From NCBI GenBank assembly GCA_029237695.1, contig CM055278.1, forward strand, positions 72,283,188 to 72,347,187: a stretch of DNA of 64,000 nt, in the 5' to 3' direction. Positions 10,201 to 18,073 of this stretch are shown here, piece by piece. How positions within the stretch are numbered: position 1 is the first letter of the stretch; each line of letters opens with the position of its first letter. This stretch comes from Conchocele bisecta (taxonomy: Eukaryota; Mollusca; Bivalvia; Lucinida; Thyasiridae). The notes under the pieces were generated by a model. That model was not told the origin of the DNA. It did no database searches and saw nothing but the letters and a program-made list of their open reading frames with translations. A program made the position numbers and the translations under genes.

Positions 10201-11312
10201 ATTATGTTTGATGATGAAATCCAGCTATCAAACTTTGACGGATAACCCATCCAATGAACTTTAGTTTCCTTGATTGTTTTATTACCTACACGTCTTGTAC
10301 GTCGAGCAAGAACTGATTCAATTTCATATATTTCATCATCTTTTATACCTTGAATTTCCTTTCCGTAAAATGTACCCATTATTTTTTCACCATCAAGATC
10401 TTCAATTTTATAAGTTGGTGGTAAACTTTTATTAATATGAAATATTTTAAATAATTCTTTCGTCCAGTTTGGTAGATAACCCTTTTCAAATGTGCGTTTT
10501 GTTTTATTAATACGAACTAAATCACCGACATGTAATTTGTTTTTGGTTGGAATAGCTTGTTTCATTCCATACAATGCATGTGTAACCTCAATTTCATTTG
10601 AGGTATTGACAGAAATTGGGGCCCTCTTAATACTACGATGGTATGTTCGGTTGTATCCATCAACAATATTTTGTAAAATATCAATATATTTTCTAGTTTG
10701 GTGATATGTGAAATATTTCCACATACGTGTTTTTAAAGTTCTTTGAAATCGTTCAACTATACTTGCTTTAGTTTCAGGGTTTTCGGTTGTGAAAAAATGA
10801 ATGTGCTTAGATTTCAAGAAATGTTGAAATTCTTTATTTTTAAATTCCGTTCCTTTATCGCTTTGTAAAGACCTTGGCTTTCGTTTTGATGTTTTTAGTA
10901 TCAAATCAAACGCGTTAATCAATGTTTTCCCCGTTTTGTTAGCAAGGGGTATGACCCATGCATATTTTGAAAATACATCTATTACACACAATAGATATCT
11001 TTGATTCTCATTTTCACCTGAGAATTGTTGCATATCTGCCAAATCAGCCTGCCATTGTTGATCGATACCTCCTACTATTGTCTTACGACGTGTAAAACGT
11101 CTTTGAATTTGCTTATGAAGTGTATATGTTTTCTGTCTGCTCAACCATTCTTGTATATGTTTTAATCTAACATCTGAAAATGTGTTTATTCGTTTAATTG
11201 AATCATACAAGTGTTTTGCACTTGTGTAGGCAATTGAACTTTTTGGATCATAATATATTTTCTTTAGTAATGAATTAAGTTTCTTCTCTTTATGCTTTAA
11301 TAAGGCTCCCAT
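10197..11312 (-). CDS. Retroviral-type (DDE) integrase with C-terminal chromodomain
   Basis: 371 codons, intact. The rve core follows a basic N-terminal region. Catalytic acidic residues are Asp90 (WQADLADM), Asp152 (LQSDKGTEF) and Glu187 (KASIVERFQRTLK), with 34 residues between the last two, close to the D,D35E pattern. IDVFSKYAWV (111-120) is the usual core strand. The C-terminal ~45 residues (YEIESVLARR... VHWMGYPSKFDSWI) form a chromodomain, as in many Polinton and Ty3-like integrases, which may guide insertion to marked chromatin. It would insert the element and make the 6-bp target duplication seen here. The gene overlaps its upstream neighbour by 16 nt and its downstream neighbour by 4 nt. 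Confidence 0.95.
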   Translation of the reverse strand: MGALLKHKEKKLNSLLKKIYYDPKSSIAYTSAKHLYDSIKRINTFSDVRLKHIQEWLSRQKTYTLHKQIQRRFTRRKTIVGGIDQQWQADLADMQQFSGENENQRYLLCVIDVFSKYAWVIPLANKTGKTLINAFDLILKTSKRKPRSLQSDKGTEFKNKEFQHFLKSKHIHFFTTENPETKASIVERFQRTLKTRMWKYFTYHQTRKYIDILQNIVDGYNRTYHRSIKRAPISVNTSNEIEVTHALYGMKQAIPTKNKLHVGDLVRINKTKRTFEKGYLPNWTKELFKIFHINKSLPPTYKIEDLDGEKIMGTFYGKEIQGIKDDEIYEIESVLARRTRRVGNKTIKETKVHWMGYPSKFDSWISSSNII

Positions 11313-12028
11313 TTTTTAAGATATGTTGAATCAGACTTTCTCTTTATACCAGTTGGGGTGACTGAAATTTTTGATTTTGGTGTTTTACGATGTTTCATTA
11401 CTGTTTTAGGTGTACTAAATATTGAATCCGACTCAATGTCAGATGTATCAGTTTGATATTTATGCATCCAGTTCCATCGTTGTCTATTACCAACTACGTC
11501 TTGTGGTATATTGAGTTCCTGTAAAGCTGTACTGAATGTCTCCCAACCTCTGGGGTTAAATCCTTTTCTTTGACGTAAAGTGTCATTAACTAAATCAATA
11601 ATATTCGATCCCTTTATAAGTTTTCCTTTATATGTTACTAAACCATTTTCATCCCAACTGATTTTTGGATTATCTTTCAGCATGCTTAAAAGAAGTTCTG
11701 CCTTTCTTTGCATTGTTTTTGGTATACTTTGTAAAATCCTATCATTAAGTGGTCTTTTTGTACTTTCATTTACTGTAACATGTTGAGGTTCTAAAACATT
11801 TTTAAATGATTCCTGAAATTTATGTAATGTTTCTCCGTGCTGTCTTACCTTTTCACTTTCCGATAAATCTGTTCTTTCTAAAAGGTTAGATAATTTTTTC
11901 TGAAGTTTAGCTGTATTTGTAATTTGTGGATCCGGTGAAAGTTGATATTTTTGACTTTGTTCTATTTTCCATTTATTCATTTCTTCCAGTAAATGCAAAG
12001 GAACAAGTGCCATTTTCCGGACTGACAT
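11297..12028 (-). CDS. Conserved Polinton protein of unknown function
   Basis: 243 codons. The central block (KAELLLSMLKDNPKISWDEN, then GSNIIDLVNDTLR and RGWETF) is a pattern I recognise from proteins encoded next to integrase in invertebrate Polintons. No catalytic motif is visible. The N-terminal half is helical and charged. The C-terminus is basic with phosphorylatable Ser/Thr (MKHRKTPKSKISVTPTGIKR), which could be a nuclear or DNA-binding tail. Its ATG overlaps the stop of the previous gene as TAATG. It may be a structural or packaging component, but the role is not known to me. Confidence 0.7.
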   Translation of the reverse strand: MSVRKMALVPLHLLEEMNKWKIEQSQKYQLSPDPQITNTAKLQKKLSNLLERTDLSESEKVRQHGETLHKFQESFKNVLEPQHVTVNESTKRPLNDRILQSIPKTMQRKAELLLSMLKDNPKISWDENGLVTYKGKLIKGSNIIDLVNDTLRQRKGFNPRGWETFSTALQELNIPQDVVGNRQRWNWMHKYQTDTSDIESDSIFSTPKTVMKHRKTPKSKISVTPTGIKRKSDSTYLKKWEPY

Positions 12029-12428
12029 TATTTAACTAGAGCTCGAATACCTGCTCGCGCACCAACACCAAGTGCGCCACCTAGAACAGCTTTACCTATT
12101 AATGGTAATAATGGAATAAAAATGGTAAAATACCTCCTGTCTAATTTATAATATTTTTCTTTTTCTTAATTGAAATTGATTTTGATACAAGTTGTCTGAG
12201 ATGTTTACGCTTAGGATACAATTTATGTTTCTGATCAGATGTAAGTGTGACATTGCCTTTTAAGAGATTGTGACAACATTCGCAAATACACTTAATTATA
12301 TGATTTGGTGCATTTTTTATTAATTGTTCACGATATTTTTTAGGTTCATTAGCTATAGCCAAAAGCATAGCACCATGTTTTTTAATTAATGGTTTCTTTT
12401 TACTGGTTTTATTCTTGACCTTACCCAT
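12028..12428 (-). CDS. Small basic Polinton protein with Gly-rich hydrophobic tail, frameshifted
   Basis: Open for 95 codons from ATG at 12428, with ICECCHNLLKGNVTLT in the centre and Lys-rich ends. In another frame, coding-like sequence continues (GGILPFLFPLLPLIGKAVLG) to a TAA at 12030-12028. The pattern of a basic helical domain, a KKK linker and a GG plus hydrophobic tail is one I associate with Polinton core/membrane-active proteins. The break is near 12145-12160, in an A-rich stretch. It resembles the 13.2-kb gene in layout. Confidence 0.6.
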
Positions 12429-12484
12429 CTTTATACTAACAATACTTTATATTGAATGATTCAAAATTAATTAATAACTGTATT

Positions 12485-13127
12485 TTATACAGCTAAGTAG
12501 CTTTTAATTTTTGCTCTTAATTCTGGATTTTTAAACGCAAAATCTTTTAGATGTTTTATTTCCTTTTCTTTTTGAATAAGTTTGTTTCTGACAACTTCTT
12601 TGGTCTTAGGAGATCTCAAAGGTGTTTCTTAACGGTGAAAACCTAGCTATTGGATGTTCATCCAATGCATTATATTCCTGTAACAGTTTTTCATGTTCTT
12701 TTGTTGTTTTATTAACAAGTCTAAACCAATTTTTCAATTCAGGTTTATATTTATACTTCTTTTTTTTTGGAGGCTGTCTCTCAAATGAACCCGAATTACT
12801 GGGGAAAGATACATTGTATGATGATCCAGATTTGCTAGAAGTTGATGTAAATGGTAATTGTGGTGATCTAAAGGAAATAGGTGTCGATGTGAACTGAGGT
12901 TTCCCAGTCGATGAGGGTGTATGAAACGGTGATATAGATCTACATGAATTAACAGGACTAGGATTTGTAGACATACTAGACATTGAAGAAAATCTTAAAG
13001 ATTCATTTTGCTTTTTAGTTGTTTTCTTTTTAGTTGTTTTCTTTTGAGATTTTTTATTTCGAGTTTTCTTTTGTTTTTCAATTGTTTTCTTTTTAGTTTG
13101 TTTTTTGGTTAGTTTTCTATTTTTCAC
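12485..13127 (-). CDS. Lys-rich, Ser/Pro-rich protein, frameshifted near the C-terminus
   Basis: 173 open codons from ATG at 13127. The first ~40 residues are almost all K/T/Q/N (TKKKTTKKQ repeats), then a Ser/Thr/Pro-rich linker, then a basic PPKKKKYKYKPELKNWF segment and a helical end. In a shifted frame a further helical stretch (KLIQKEKEIKHLKDFAFKN) runs to a TAA at 12487-12485. The composition fits a DNA-condensing or nuclear structural protein. No family is recognised with certainty. It lies between ATPase/core genes and the small core-like gene. Confidence 0.5.
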
Positions 13128-13175
13128 GTTTTTTGTACCTGTCCAGCGAAGTAAACTTCTAATAATTACACCACC

Positions 13176-13464
13176 TTAAAATCCTCCACCACCAGGTTTT
13201 AATATCATTTTTTTCTTTGTATCATCATCAACTGTAGGATCCGCTAATTGTTTAACATCTTTTTTATTTTTTTCTATAAAACGCACTGTTTGTTTTGGTA
13301 ATTTTATTTTATTTTCAACTATATTTTGAGCAGCTACTGAAAACCATTTCAATATCTCTTTTAACCCAGATTTCAATATTATTCTTTCTTGTAAGTTTAT
13401 GTTGTTCATCACTCAAATTTCTTAAAGCATGAATAATATTTCCTGATGTGTATGAGAAAGCCAT
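13176..13464 (-). CDS. Small Polinton protein with GGGGF end, frameshifted at its start
   Basis: The likely start is ATG at 13464 (MAFSYTSGNIIHALRNLSDE). A shift near 13400 leads into the 78-codon frame containing LKEILKWFSVAAQNIVENKI and KKKMILKPGGGGF. The layout of hydrophobic helix, basic stretch and Gly-rich end parallels the 12.1-kb gene, so the two may be paralogues. In both cases hydrophobic sequence can be read beyond the Gly run. Function unknown. Confidence 0.45.
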
Positions 13465-13506
13465 GTTGGTACCTTGATAGAAAGTACAATACTGATATCT
13501 ATATTA

Positions 13507-14130
13507 CTATATTGGAGAATAAATAGTAGGTCCTCTAACATCCTTATCTGTAATCCAGCGATGAAAAATGTCACTTCTTAAACGAAATTGTTTTTTAATT
13601 CTTGATTGAAAATCAATTAACAAATAACCATGTTCCTGAGAAGTAGCATCATTGTAGGCTGAAATTAAGTGCGGACTTTGCATTTGACGTGATAATGTTT
13701 TAATTTGTAACCCATCACGTTCATTTCTAAATAAAATCATGTACATATTTTGTGTAATATATATTACACTTGAATTTCTATGATGACCTTTTCTTGTAAA
13801 CCACAATTTTATTTTTTCTTCATCTTTTTCTCCTAACATATCATCAAATACTACAAGATGTGGAATTGTTACATCGGATACAATTTCATTTTCATCATCT
13901 GGGATACCTTCAATAAATTTGAGGAAATTGAACTTTTCTTGCATAATAGTATAGATGTGTTGCCATTCTTTGTAACACCATATTACTTTTTCGGGTACAA
14001 TATTAAATAAATCTTTGCGATAATCAATAATCTTTTGTACAATTTCAATTTTTCCACATCCACTTGGACCTGCTATATAAATGTTACAGGGATGTTGAAA
14101 TAACAAAGACAATAGGTCTTCGTTCTCCAT
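13507..14130 (-). CDS. FtsK/HerA-like genome-packaging ATPase (A32-like)
   Basis: 207 codons from ATG at 14130. The Walker A region is IAGPSGCGKIEIV (residues 19-31): Lys27 is present, but the next residue, normally Ser/Thr, is Ile28. Walker B is LVVFDDML with Asp96/Asp97. SVIYITQNMY (121-130) is the sensor strand and RDGLQIKTLSRQM the arginine-containing element. The stretch after QNMY is shorter than I expect for the family and joins directly to MILFRNERDG, suggesting a short in-frame deletion. In related viruses this ATPase pumps the genome into the capsid. The Ile and the deletion suggest this copy is inactive. Confidence 0.88.
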   Translation of the reverse strand: MENEDLLSLLFQHPCNIYIAGPSGCGKIEIVQKIIDYRKDLFNIVPEKVIWCYKEWQHIYTIMQEKFNFLKFIEGIPDDENEIVSDVTIPHLVVFDDMLGEKDEEKIKLWFTRKGHHRNSSVIYITQNMYMILFRNERDGLQIKTLSRQMQSPHLISAYNDATSQEHGYLLIDFQSRIKKQFRLRSDIFHRWITDKDVRGPTIYSPI

Positions 14131-14225
14131 TGTTTACAGTACAAGGTCCAGATGTATAATGATATACTATCATGTGTATAGCAATGTTTTATTTGAAAAG
14201 GAATTCTGTTCGAATAGTTTGGGAT

Positions 14226-14241
14226 GGCCCTGAAAAGGGCC
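14226..14241 (-). terminator. Histone-type 3' stem-loop (a)
   Basis: On the minus strand: GGCCCT, loop TTTC, AGGGCC, preceded by CCAAAC and followed by ATCCCA. It lies 65 nt beyond the stop of the 14.3-kb gene. It matches the replication-dependent histone mRNA hairpin consensus (6-bp stem, 4-nt loop). Confidence 0.85.
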
Positions 14242-14306
14242 GTTTGGGTAAAGGTGCGAGTACTGTTATTCTTATTTTTAAAAAAGACACGAGTACTGGT
14301 ACAATT

Positions 14307-14340
14307 TTAAAAATAAAAAAGACACGAGTACTGGTACAAT

Positions 14341-14384
<44 letters not shown>

Positions 14385-14933
14385 AAAAGGCACGAGTACT
14401 GGTACTTTTTTTGTTTTCGTGGAATCAAATGATTTTCTTTTTTCTGGACGAATGTGTTTACGATGTGCACCAACCCCACTTTTATGTGAATGTATTTTTT
14501 CGTCAACTGTATCACACAGAGCCCTTTCTGCATGTTGACTGATCTGTGCCACTGTTTTCTTGTCCAATTCAAACTTGATAGGCACTTTCAATGGCTTTGT
14601 GTTAAATGTCAAGTCCCGATTTTCACACTGTTTCTCTAGTTTCTTTGATAATGTGTCTGTCATGCGGTCCAGTTGAACATTATGTCGTGATGCGATGTTC
14701 TCTAGTTTCTGTAATATTCTTTCTGTATTGTTGTTCAGTTTCTGTAGTTCTTTCAATATCATGGAATCTTCTTTCTTCTTCTCTATTGGAATGTATACAG
14801 GAACAGTTGGCTGCTGTTGTAGTTGTTGTTGTTGTTGTGGCGGCTGGAAGGTTGGTTGATATATTTCATTCATCGCCTCTGCTAATATATCAAAATCTTG
14901 AGCGGCAAAATCGTAACTTCTGTTGTCAGCCAT
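14307..14933 (-). CDS. Coiled-coil protein with poly-Gln stretch (histone-type mRNA 3' end)
   Basis: 208 codons from ATG at 14933. Order: acidic N-terminus, Gln-rich stretch (residues ~33-43), a coiled coil (~60-100, LKELQKLNNNTERILQKLEN), then a basic segment (HRKHIRPEKRK). The last ~30 residues come from a ~38-nt A run and 3-4 imperfect copies of a ~33-nt unit (GACACGAGTACTGG on the plus strand) that encodes VPVLV-like residues. The true C-terminus is therefore uncertain and probably length-variable. It is driven by promoter module A and ends in a histone-type hairpin. Function unknown. Confidence 0.6.
14342..14379. repeat. Homopolymer T run within a gene end
   Basis: About 38 T on the plus strand, flanked by ~33-bp repeats carrying CACGAGTACTGGTAC (near 14288, 14322 and 14391, with a weaker one near 14255). 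A likely slippage or assembly-error site. Confidence 0.9.
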
Positions 14934-14967
14934 AGTATCGAATGTAAATTAATGATTTTATGATCGT

Positions 14968-15060
14968 CTTTTATACCCATCAGAAGGATTGACCTACTTC
15001 TGGTAGTTTAGAAATTGATAAAAATCAAGTGACCAATCACAGTGTGTCTTACAAAACGAT
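14968..15060 (-). promoter_or_regulatory. Promoter module A, copy 1
   Basis: On the minus strand: inverted CCAAT (15037-15033), core AGAAGTAGGTCAATCC within 15011-14986, then TATAAAAG (14975-14968), ~35 nt before the ATG at 14933. Three further copies share order and spacing. Confidence 0.8.
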
Positions 15061-15065
15061 AGCTG

Positions 15066-15506
15066 CTAACCAATATTCCATTTACAGTACTCTTTTCTCA
15101 CATTTAATTGAGGGATACTGGGATAACTCTTAATAAGTTTAGTTTCTATGTTCAAATCCCTAGAAAAAGGAATTTTATGGCTGTATAGATGAAGCAAAGG
15201 TTTAAGATCCTTGTCAAAGTAAATCTGACTATCCTTCCCGTATGTTCTAGAACTTACTAACCTATAAATTTTATTTTTTTCTATCACAGTTAGCTTTGGA
15301 CAAATACCAAACGGTATAAATCTAGAATTGTTTGTTATGTACCCTATGAAAGGATAATATTGATATTTGGGTGATTTATAAATGTTTACATTATTAATAG
15401 TGTATTCTCCGTTTACTATGCCTATAGTACAATTTTTGAGAAAATCGAAACATTTACATTCTTCGACTTCCGGATGCTGATCACAATGTTTTATTAGTTG
15501 ATCCAT
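15066..15506 (-). CDS. Accessory Polinton protein, unknown
   Basis: I start this 146-codon gene at ATG 15506 (MDQLIKHCDQHPEVEECKCF) rather than at the upstream in-frame ATG at 15656. The intervening DNA is a copy of promoter module B, whose TATA box (15599-15592) would lie inside the longer reading. The protein has a Cys-containing N-terminus, many aromatic residues (YQYYPFIGYITNNSRFIPFG) and no motif I recognise. No histone-type hairpin or AATAAA lies in the short space before the next promoter, so its 3' end is unclear. Confidence 0.6.
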   Translation of the reverse strand: MDQLIKHCDQHPEVEECKCFDFLKNCTIGIVNGEYTINNVNIYKSPKYQYYPFIGYITNNSRFIPFGICPKLTVIEKNKIYRLVSSRTYGKDSQIYFDKDLKPLLHLYSHKIPFSRDLNIETKLIKSYPSIPQLNVRKEYCKWNIG

Positions 15507-15543
15507 TTTAGCAGGGTTGTACTCTGAACAATGTAATGCTTTC

Positions 15544-15638
15544 GCTTCAGAGTTCAGTAGACTAATGATGATCATATGGAATTTGCGGCTTCTTTTATAA
15601 ACGTCACGATGTAACGATAGTATAGAAGCTGTTGCAAA
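15544..15638 (-). promoter_or_regulatory. Promoter module B, copy 1
   Basis: A 95-bp stretch that differs from 17536-17630 at nine positions by eye. On the minus strand it has a CRE-like CGTGACGT, then TATAAAAG, then the leader CCGCAAATTCCATATGATC. It precedes the 15.1-kb gene. Confidence 0.8.
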
Positions 15639-15725
15639 ATGCTTAATGTTTAGCAACTAATGATACAATATACAAAGTTATTAGGATATAAATTGCAAAG
15701 TAATTTTTTCGTAATAATGTGTGGT

Positions 15726-15741
15726 GGCCCTGAAAAGGGCC
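15726..15741 (-). terminator. Histone-type 3' stem-loop (b)
   Basis: Minus strand: GCAAAAAC, then GGCCCTTTTCAGGGCC, then ACCACA. This is the closest flank match to histone genes (A-rich before, ACC(A)CA after). It starts 30 nt after the stop of the 15.8-kb gene. A purine-rich ACGAAAAAATTA follows about 14 nt later. Confidence 0.9.
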
Positions 15742-15771
15742 GTTTTTGCTTAGAGTGTACAACTGTACAAA

Positions 15772-16044
15772 CTAATATTCAATGGTAGTACGACGCCATT
15801 TGTTGTTTGATTCTCGAGTTTTAACTCTCAAAACGCCTATAGTGTCAGGTTTTGCTTCTGTCGTAAAACTCTTGCCGTCCTCCATTTCAAATTCTTTGTA
15901 AGCAGGTTTTGGCTTTTCCTTTATTTTCCTCAACAGGTCAGCCGTAACCATTTGCAACATTTCTATGTCTTTCTGCATCGACCCTACGACTTCAACCAAA
16001 TCTGCGATCCGCCTTCCCATCATATTGCTTCGCTCGGTATTCAT
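15772..16044 (-). CDS. Short coiled-coil accessory protein
   Basis: 90 codons from ATG at 16044. Residues ~10-43 (MGRRIADLVEVVGSMQKDIE and on) have heptad-like hydrophobic spacing. The C-terminus is mixed charge with KTRESNNKWRRTT. No family recognised. Driven by promoter module A and followed by a histone-type hairpin. Divergent from the 16.4-kb gene. Confidence 0.6.
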   Translation of the reverse strand: MNTERSNMMGRRIADLVEVVGSMQKDIEMLQMVTADLLRKIKEKPKPAYKEFEMEDGKSFTTEAKPDTIGVLRVKTRESNNKWRRTTIEY

Positions 16045-16093
16045 TTCTTTGAGTGTTCAATGAAACATGTGAAGTATGTGTTAAAAACACATG

Positions 16094-16187
16094 CTTTTAT
16101 ACCCACCCATCAAACGGATTGACCTACTTTTGGTAGTTTAGTCATTTTTCAGATTTTCGTCCAATCAGAAAGCGTGTTGTAAAACGC
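16094..16187 (-). promoter_or_regulatory. Promoter module A, copy 2
   Basis: Minus strand: CGCTTTCTGATTGG (inverted CCAAT, 16165-16161), core CAAAAGTAGGTCAATCC (within 16141-16116), TATAAAAG (16101-16094). Long match to copies 3 and 4, including the ACGAAAATCTGAAAAATGAC spacer. Confidence 0.85.
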
Positions 16188-16209
16188 GTTTTGTGAAAAA
16201 AGTTTGTTT

Positions 16210-16340
16210 ACACAAGCTTGGCTGTAAAAACGGATTGAAAATCATCCAATGAGAGGGGTAGAATCCTTAACCAATCAAATCCTCTAATTTTTAGCCAATG
16301 AAATCATAGCTGAAATCATTTCTGGATCTAAAACGTATAG
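16210..16340 (+). promoter_or_regulatory. Triple CCAAT-box upstream region
   Basis: Three plus-strand CCAAT boxes (ATCCAATGAG, ACCAATCAAA, GCCAATGAAA) at about 16238-16310, upstream of the 16.4-kb gene. CCAAT boxes are common in histone promoters, which fits the histone-type 3' end of this gene. No strong TATA box is visible. Confidence 0.55.
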
Positions 16341-16370
16341 TATTCATTCTATTCATTCTTACACACCAGA

Positions 16371-16571
16371 ATGCAGATCAAGAAATTCTTCCACCGTTTG
16401 AGAAACATTGTATTCTCCAGGAAAAATGATGTTAATGAAGAAAAAGAGAGAAATAAAGAATTATTACAACAATTCTTTGCAAGACGTGGTTATCATTGGC
16501 CTTCCAAACAAAAAATTGTTTGGAAAGTTACATTGAATAACTTATATCCTGATCTGTCTGAATTCTATTAG
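16371..16571 (+). CDS. Small basic accessory protein (66 aa)
   Basis: MQIKKFFHRLRNIVFSRKND opens a 66-codon frame with a basic amphipathic N-terminus, a charged helical middle (EEKERNKELLQQFFARRG) and an aromatic end. No motif known to me. It is short, but support comes from the CCAAT-rich upstream region and a histone-type hairpin starting 13 nt after the stop with a clear downstream element. Confidence 0.65.
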   Translation: MQIKKFFHRLRNIVFSRKNDVNEEKERNKELLQQFFARRGYHWPSKQKIVWKVTLNNLYPDLSEFY

Positions 16572-16584
16572 ACAGAGATCAAAC

Positions 16585-16600
16585 GGTCCTTTTCAGGACC
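16585..16600 (+). terminator. Histone-type 3' stem-loop (c) with downstream element
   Basis: CAAAC, then GGTCCTTTTCAGGACC, then ACAATA. The third stem pair is T-A instead of C-G, a compensated change. CCAGAAAGAAA at 16611-16621 closely resembles the histone downstream element (CAAGAAAGA) bound by U7 snRNA, 10-11 nt after the hairpin. Confidence 0.9.
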
Positions 16601-16714
16601 ACAATATTTTCCAGAAAGAAACACTTGCATTTTATAAATCATATGAGTTAACCATATAAATTATAAAAATGATAAATAACAAATCACGTTTTTAAAATTA
16701 AGCTTATTTATTTA

Positions 16715-16751
16715 ACAATATTTTATTGAACAACAATATATTTACAACATG
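16715..16751 (-). terminator. Shared polyadenylation module (copy 2)
   Basis: Minus strand AATAAA at 16727-16722 in a context nearly identical to the TIR modules. It follows the 16.8-kb gene. Confidence 0.75.
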
Positions 16752-16811
16752 TAATACATAGTGTCTATTCAAAATTGTATTAATTTAACAAGACAAATAA
16801 ATCAATCGAAT

Positions 16812-17532
16812 CTAAAAGTCAATTTTCATCTTCTTGACTGGAACCGCAATTTTCCTCTTCTTGATTTGAACACTCGGTTCATCTTGACGTTTACGTTTAC
16901 GATTGTTCACTGGTTTCTCTATGGGCTTAACATCCACTGTGTGAGGCTTGGGTTTCTGGTCACAATCACAAGCCCAAGTGATTTCGATTTACAGATGAAA
17001 CATCCATCATACATAACATTTCTTGGCAGCTTCATATGACTCTCTTCGTTGTAATAAGACATGAATTTTCCAACACACAGGTCTTGGGTAATACTAGGAG
17101 AATCCAAAAATTGAACTTCATGAGAATATGGATTCACAAACACATCCATGTACTTTCCTTGTAGCTTCTGGCTACATTTATTAGCCCAATGCTCCGTTGA
17201 TTGACAAATGTAACATCTGTTAGGTGATATTTCGCCCCCTCCATATTTCTCATCGATGCTGAATTTTGTAAACCTCTTTCCTGTAGAAAAATCAGGTACT
17301 CAGAGTCGCCCGAATAATTGTAAGATGTAAACGATCCAACAAAGTTCCCATTATGTTTTATAGAATAGGTTTTCGGTATGTTGCTGAATTCAACTTCATG
17401 AGTAAACGGATTTACATATAAATTCATTTCGCATCCTTTGTGCCAATATTTCATACTTTCGAAATAGTCAGCAAAATGTTCCTCGTGTTTTTGTAGTTGA
17501 ATGGAAGATCGATCTGTCGCTTGAGAGTCCAT
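16812..17532 (-). CDS. Two-repeat accessory protein with basic nuclear-localisation-like tail, frameshifted
   Basis: Starts ATG 17532. Two related segments follow each other: residues with YVNPFTHEVEFSN (first, frame 17532-17134) and FVNPYSHEVQFLD (second, frame 17149-16919). Each is followed by a GSFTSYN / GKFMSYYN motif and a later S-(I/L)-GL-(I/V) stretch, so the protein is an internal duplication of ~110 residues. Frames shift near 17140 and again near 16950. The last segment is basic (NRKRKRQDEPSVQIKKRK), suggesting nuclear import, and ends TAG at 16814-16812. Driven by promoter module B; ends with AATAAA. Family unknown. Confidence 0.6.
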
Positions 17533-17535
17533 GTC

Positions 17536-17630
17536 GCTTCAGAGTTTAGTAGACTAATGATGACCATATGGAATTTATGGCTTCTTTTATAGACGTCACG
17601 GTTTAACGATAGTATATAAGCTGTTGTAAA
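17536..17630. promoter_or_regulatory. Promoter module B, copy 2 (bidirectional)
   Basis: Near-duplicate of 15544-15638. Minus-strand TATAAAAG (17591-17584) serves the 16.8-kb gene. A plus-strand TATATAAG (within 17611-17620) faces the polymerase N-terminal frame at 17660. CGTGACGT lies between. Confidence 0.75.
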
Positions 17631-17659
17631 TTGATTAATACTTTATTATAAAATTCAAC

Positions 17660-18073
17660 ATGCCACTTGTACCATACTCGGACACCGAGAGTGAAACCGA
17701 AGAGTCACCAGATGTTAGAAGATTTTATGATCTTATACAAGAAAAAAGTCGAAGATCAAGAAAATTCAGAACTGAATCATCAGTTTTTAAAACAACATTC
17801 AAGAAATTTGATGTAGACGAACACCCTCAAAATTTCGTTGGGGTATTATTTGATGATATCGTTCATCAAATCATCGAACGAATTGATGGTGATCCACACG
17901 ACAAAATCAGGGTAACATTAAATCATCCTGCATTAAAGATGGGGATACCGATTCCATTCTTGAATGTTGAAGATTTGAATGGGAACATATTGTTACAAGA
18001 AATAGAAAAAGTTATACAATCGAATATGGATTTTAATTTGAACGATGGTGACATTACGCAAACATTGTATTAG
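17660..18073 (+). CDS. N-terminal part of the Polinton DNA polymerase B (cut off)
   Basis: 137 codons ending TAG. The segment DDIVHQIIERIDGDPHDKIR followed by LKMGIPIPFLN and LLQEIEKVIQSNMDFNLND matches the N-terminal domain that precedes the polymerase proper in many Polinton PolB proteins. The normal continuation is the block at 20641 onward (MPTGSGRKK... CLARAIVVGKCHAD). Here ~2.6 kb of non-coding DNA intervenes, entering at the perfect inverted repeat ATTACGCAAACA (18053-18064). The last ~7 codons and the stop are therefore probably insert sequence. The acidic Ser-rich start (DTESETEESPD) is Polinton-typical. An independent small gene cannot be excluded. Confidence 0.65.
   Translation: MPLVPYSDTESETEESPDVRRFYDLIQEKSRRSRKFRTESSVFKTTFKKFDVDEHPQNFVGVLFDDIVHQIIERIDGDPHDKIRVTLNHPALKMGIPIPFLNVEDLNGNILLQEIEKVIQSNMDFNLNDGDITQTLY

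Noticed and set aside
14606..14935. 109-codon plus-strand frame rich in Val
   Set aside because: Antisense shadow of the coiled-coil gene; the Val run mirrors its poly-Gln codons.
15507..15656. Longer start (ATG at 15656) for the 15.1-kb gene
   Set aside because: The extra 50 codons are a copy of promoter module B, including its TATA box.
16761..17039. 92-codon plus-strand frame
   Set aside because: Lies antisense to the second repeat and basic tail of the minus-strand 16.8-kb gene, which has better coding evidence.
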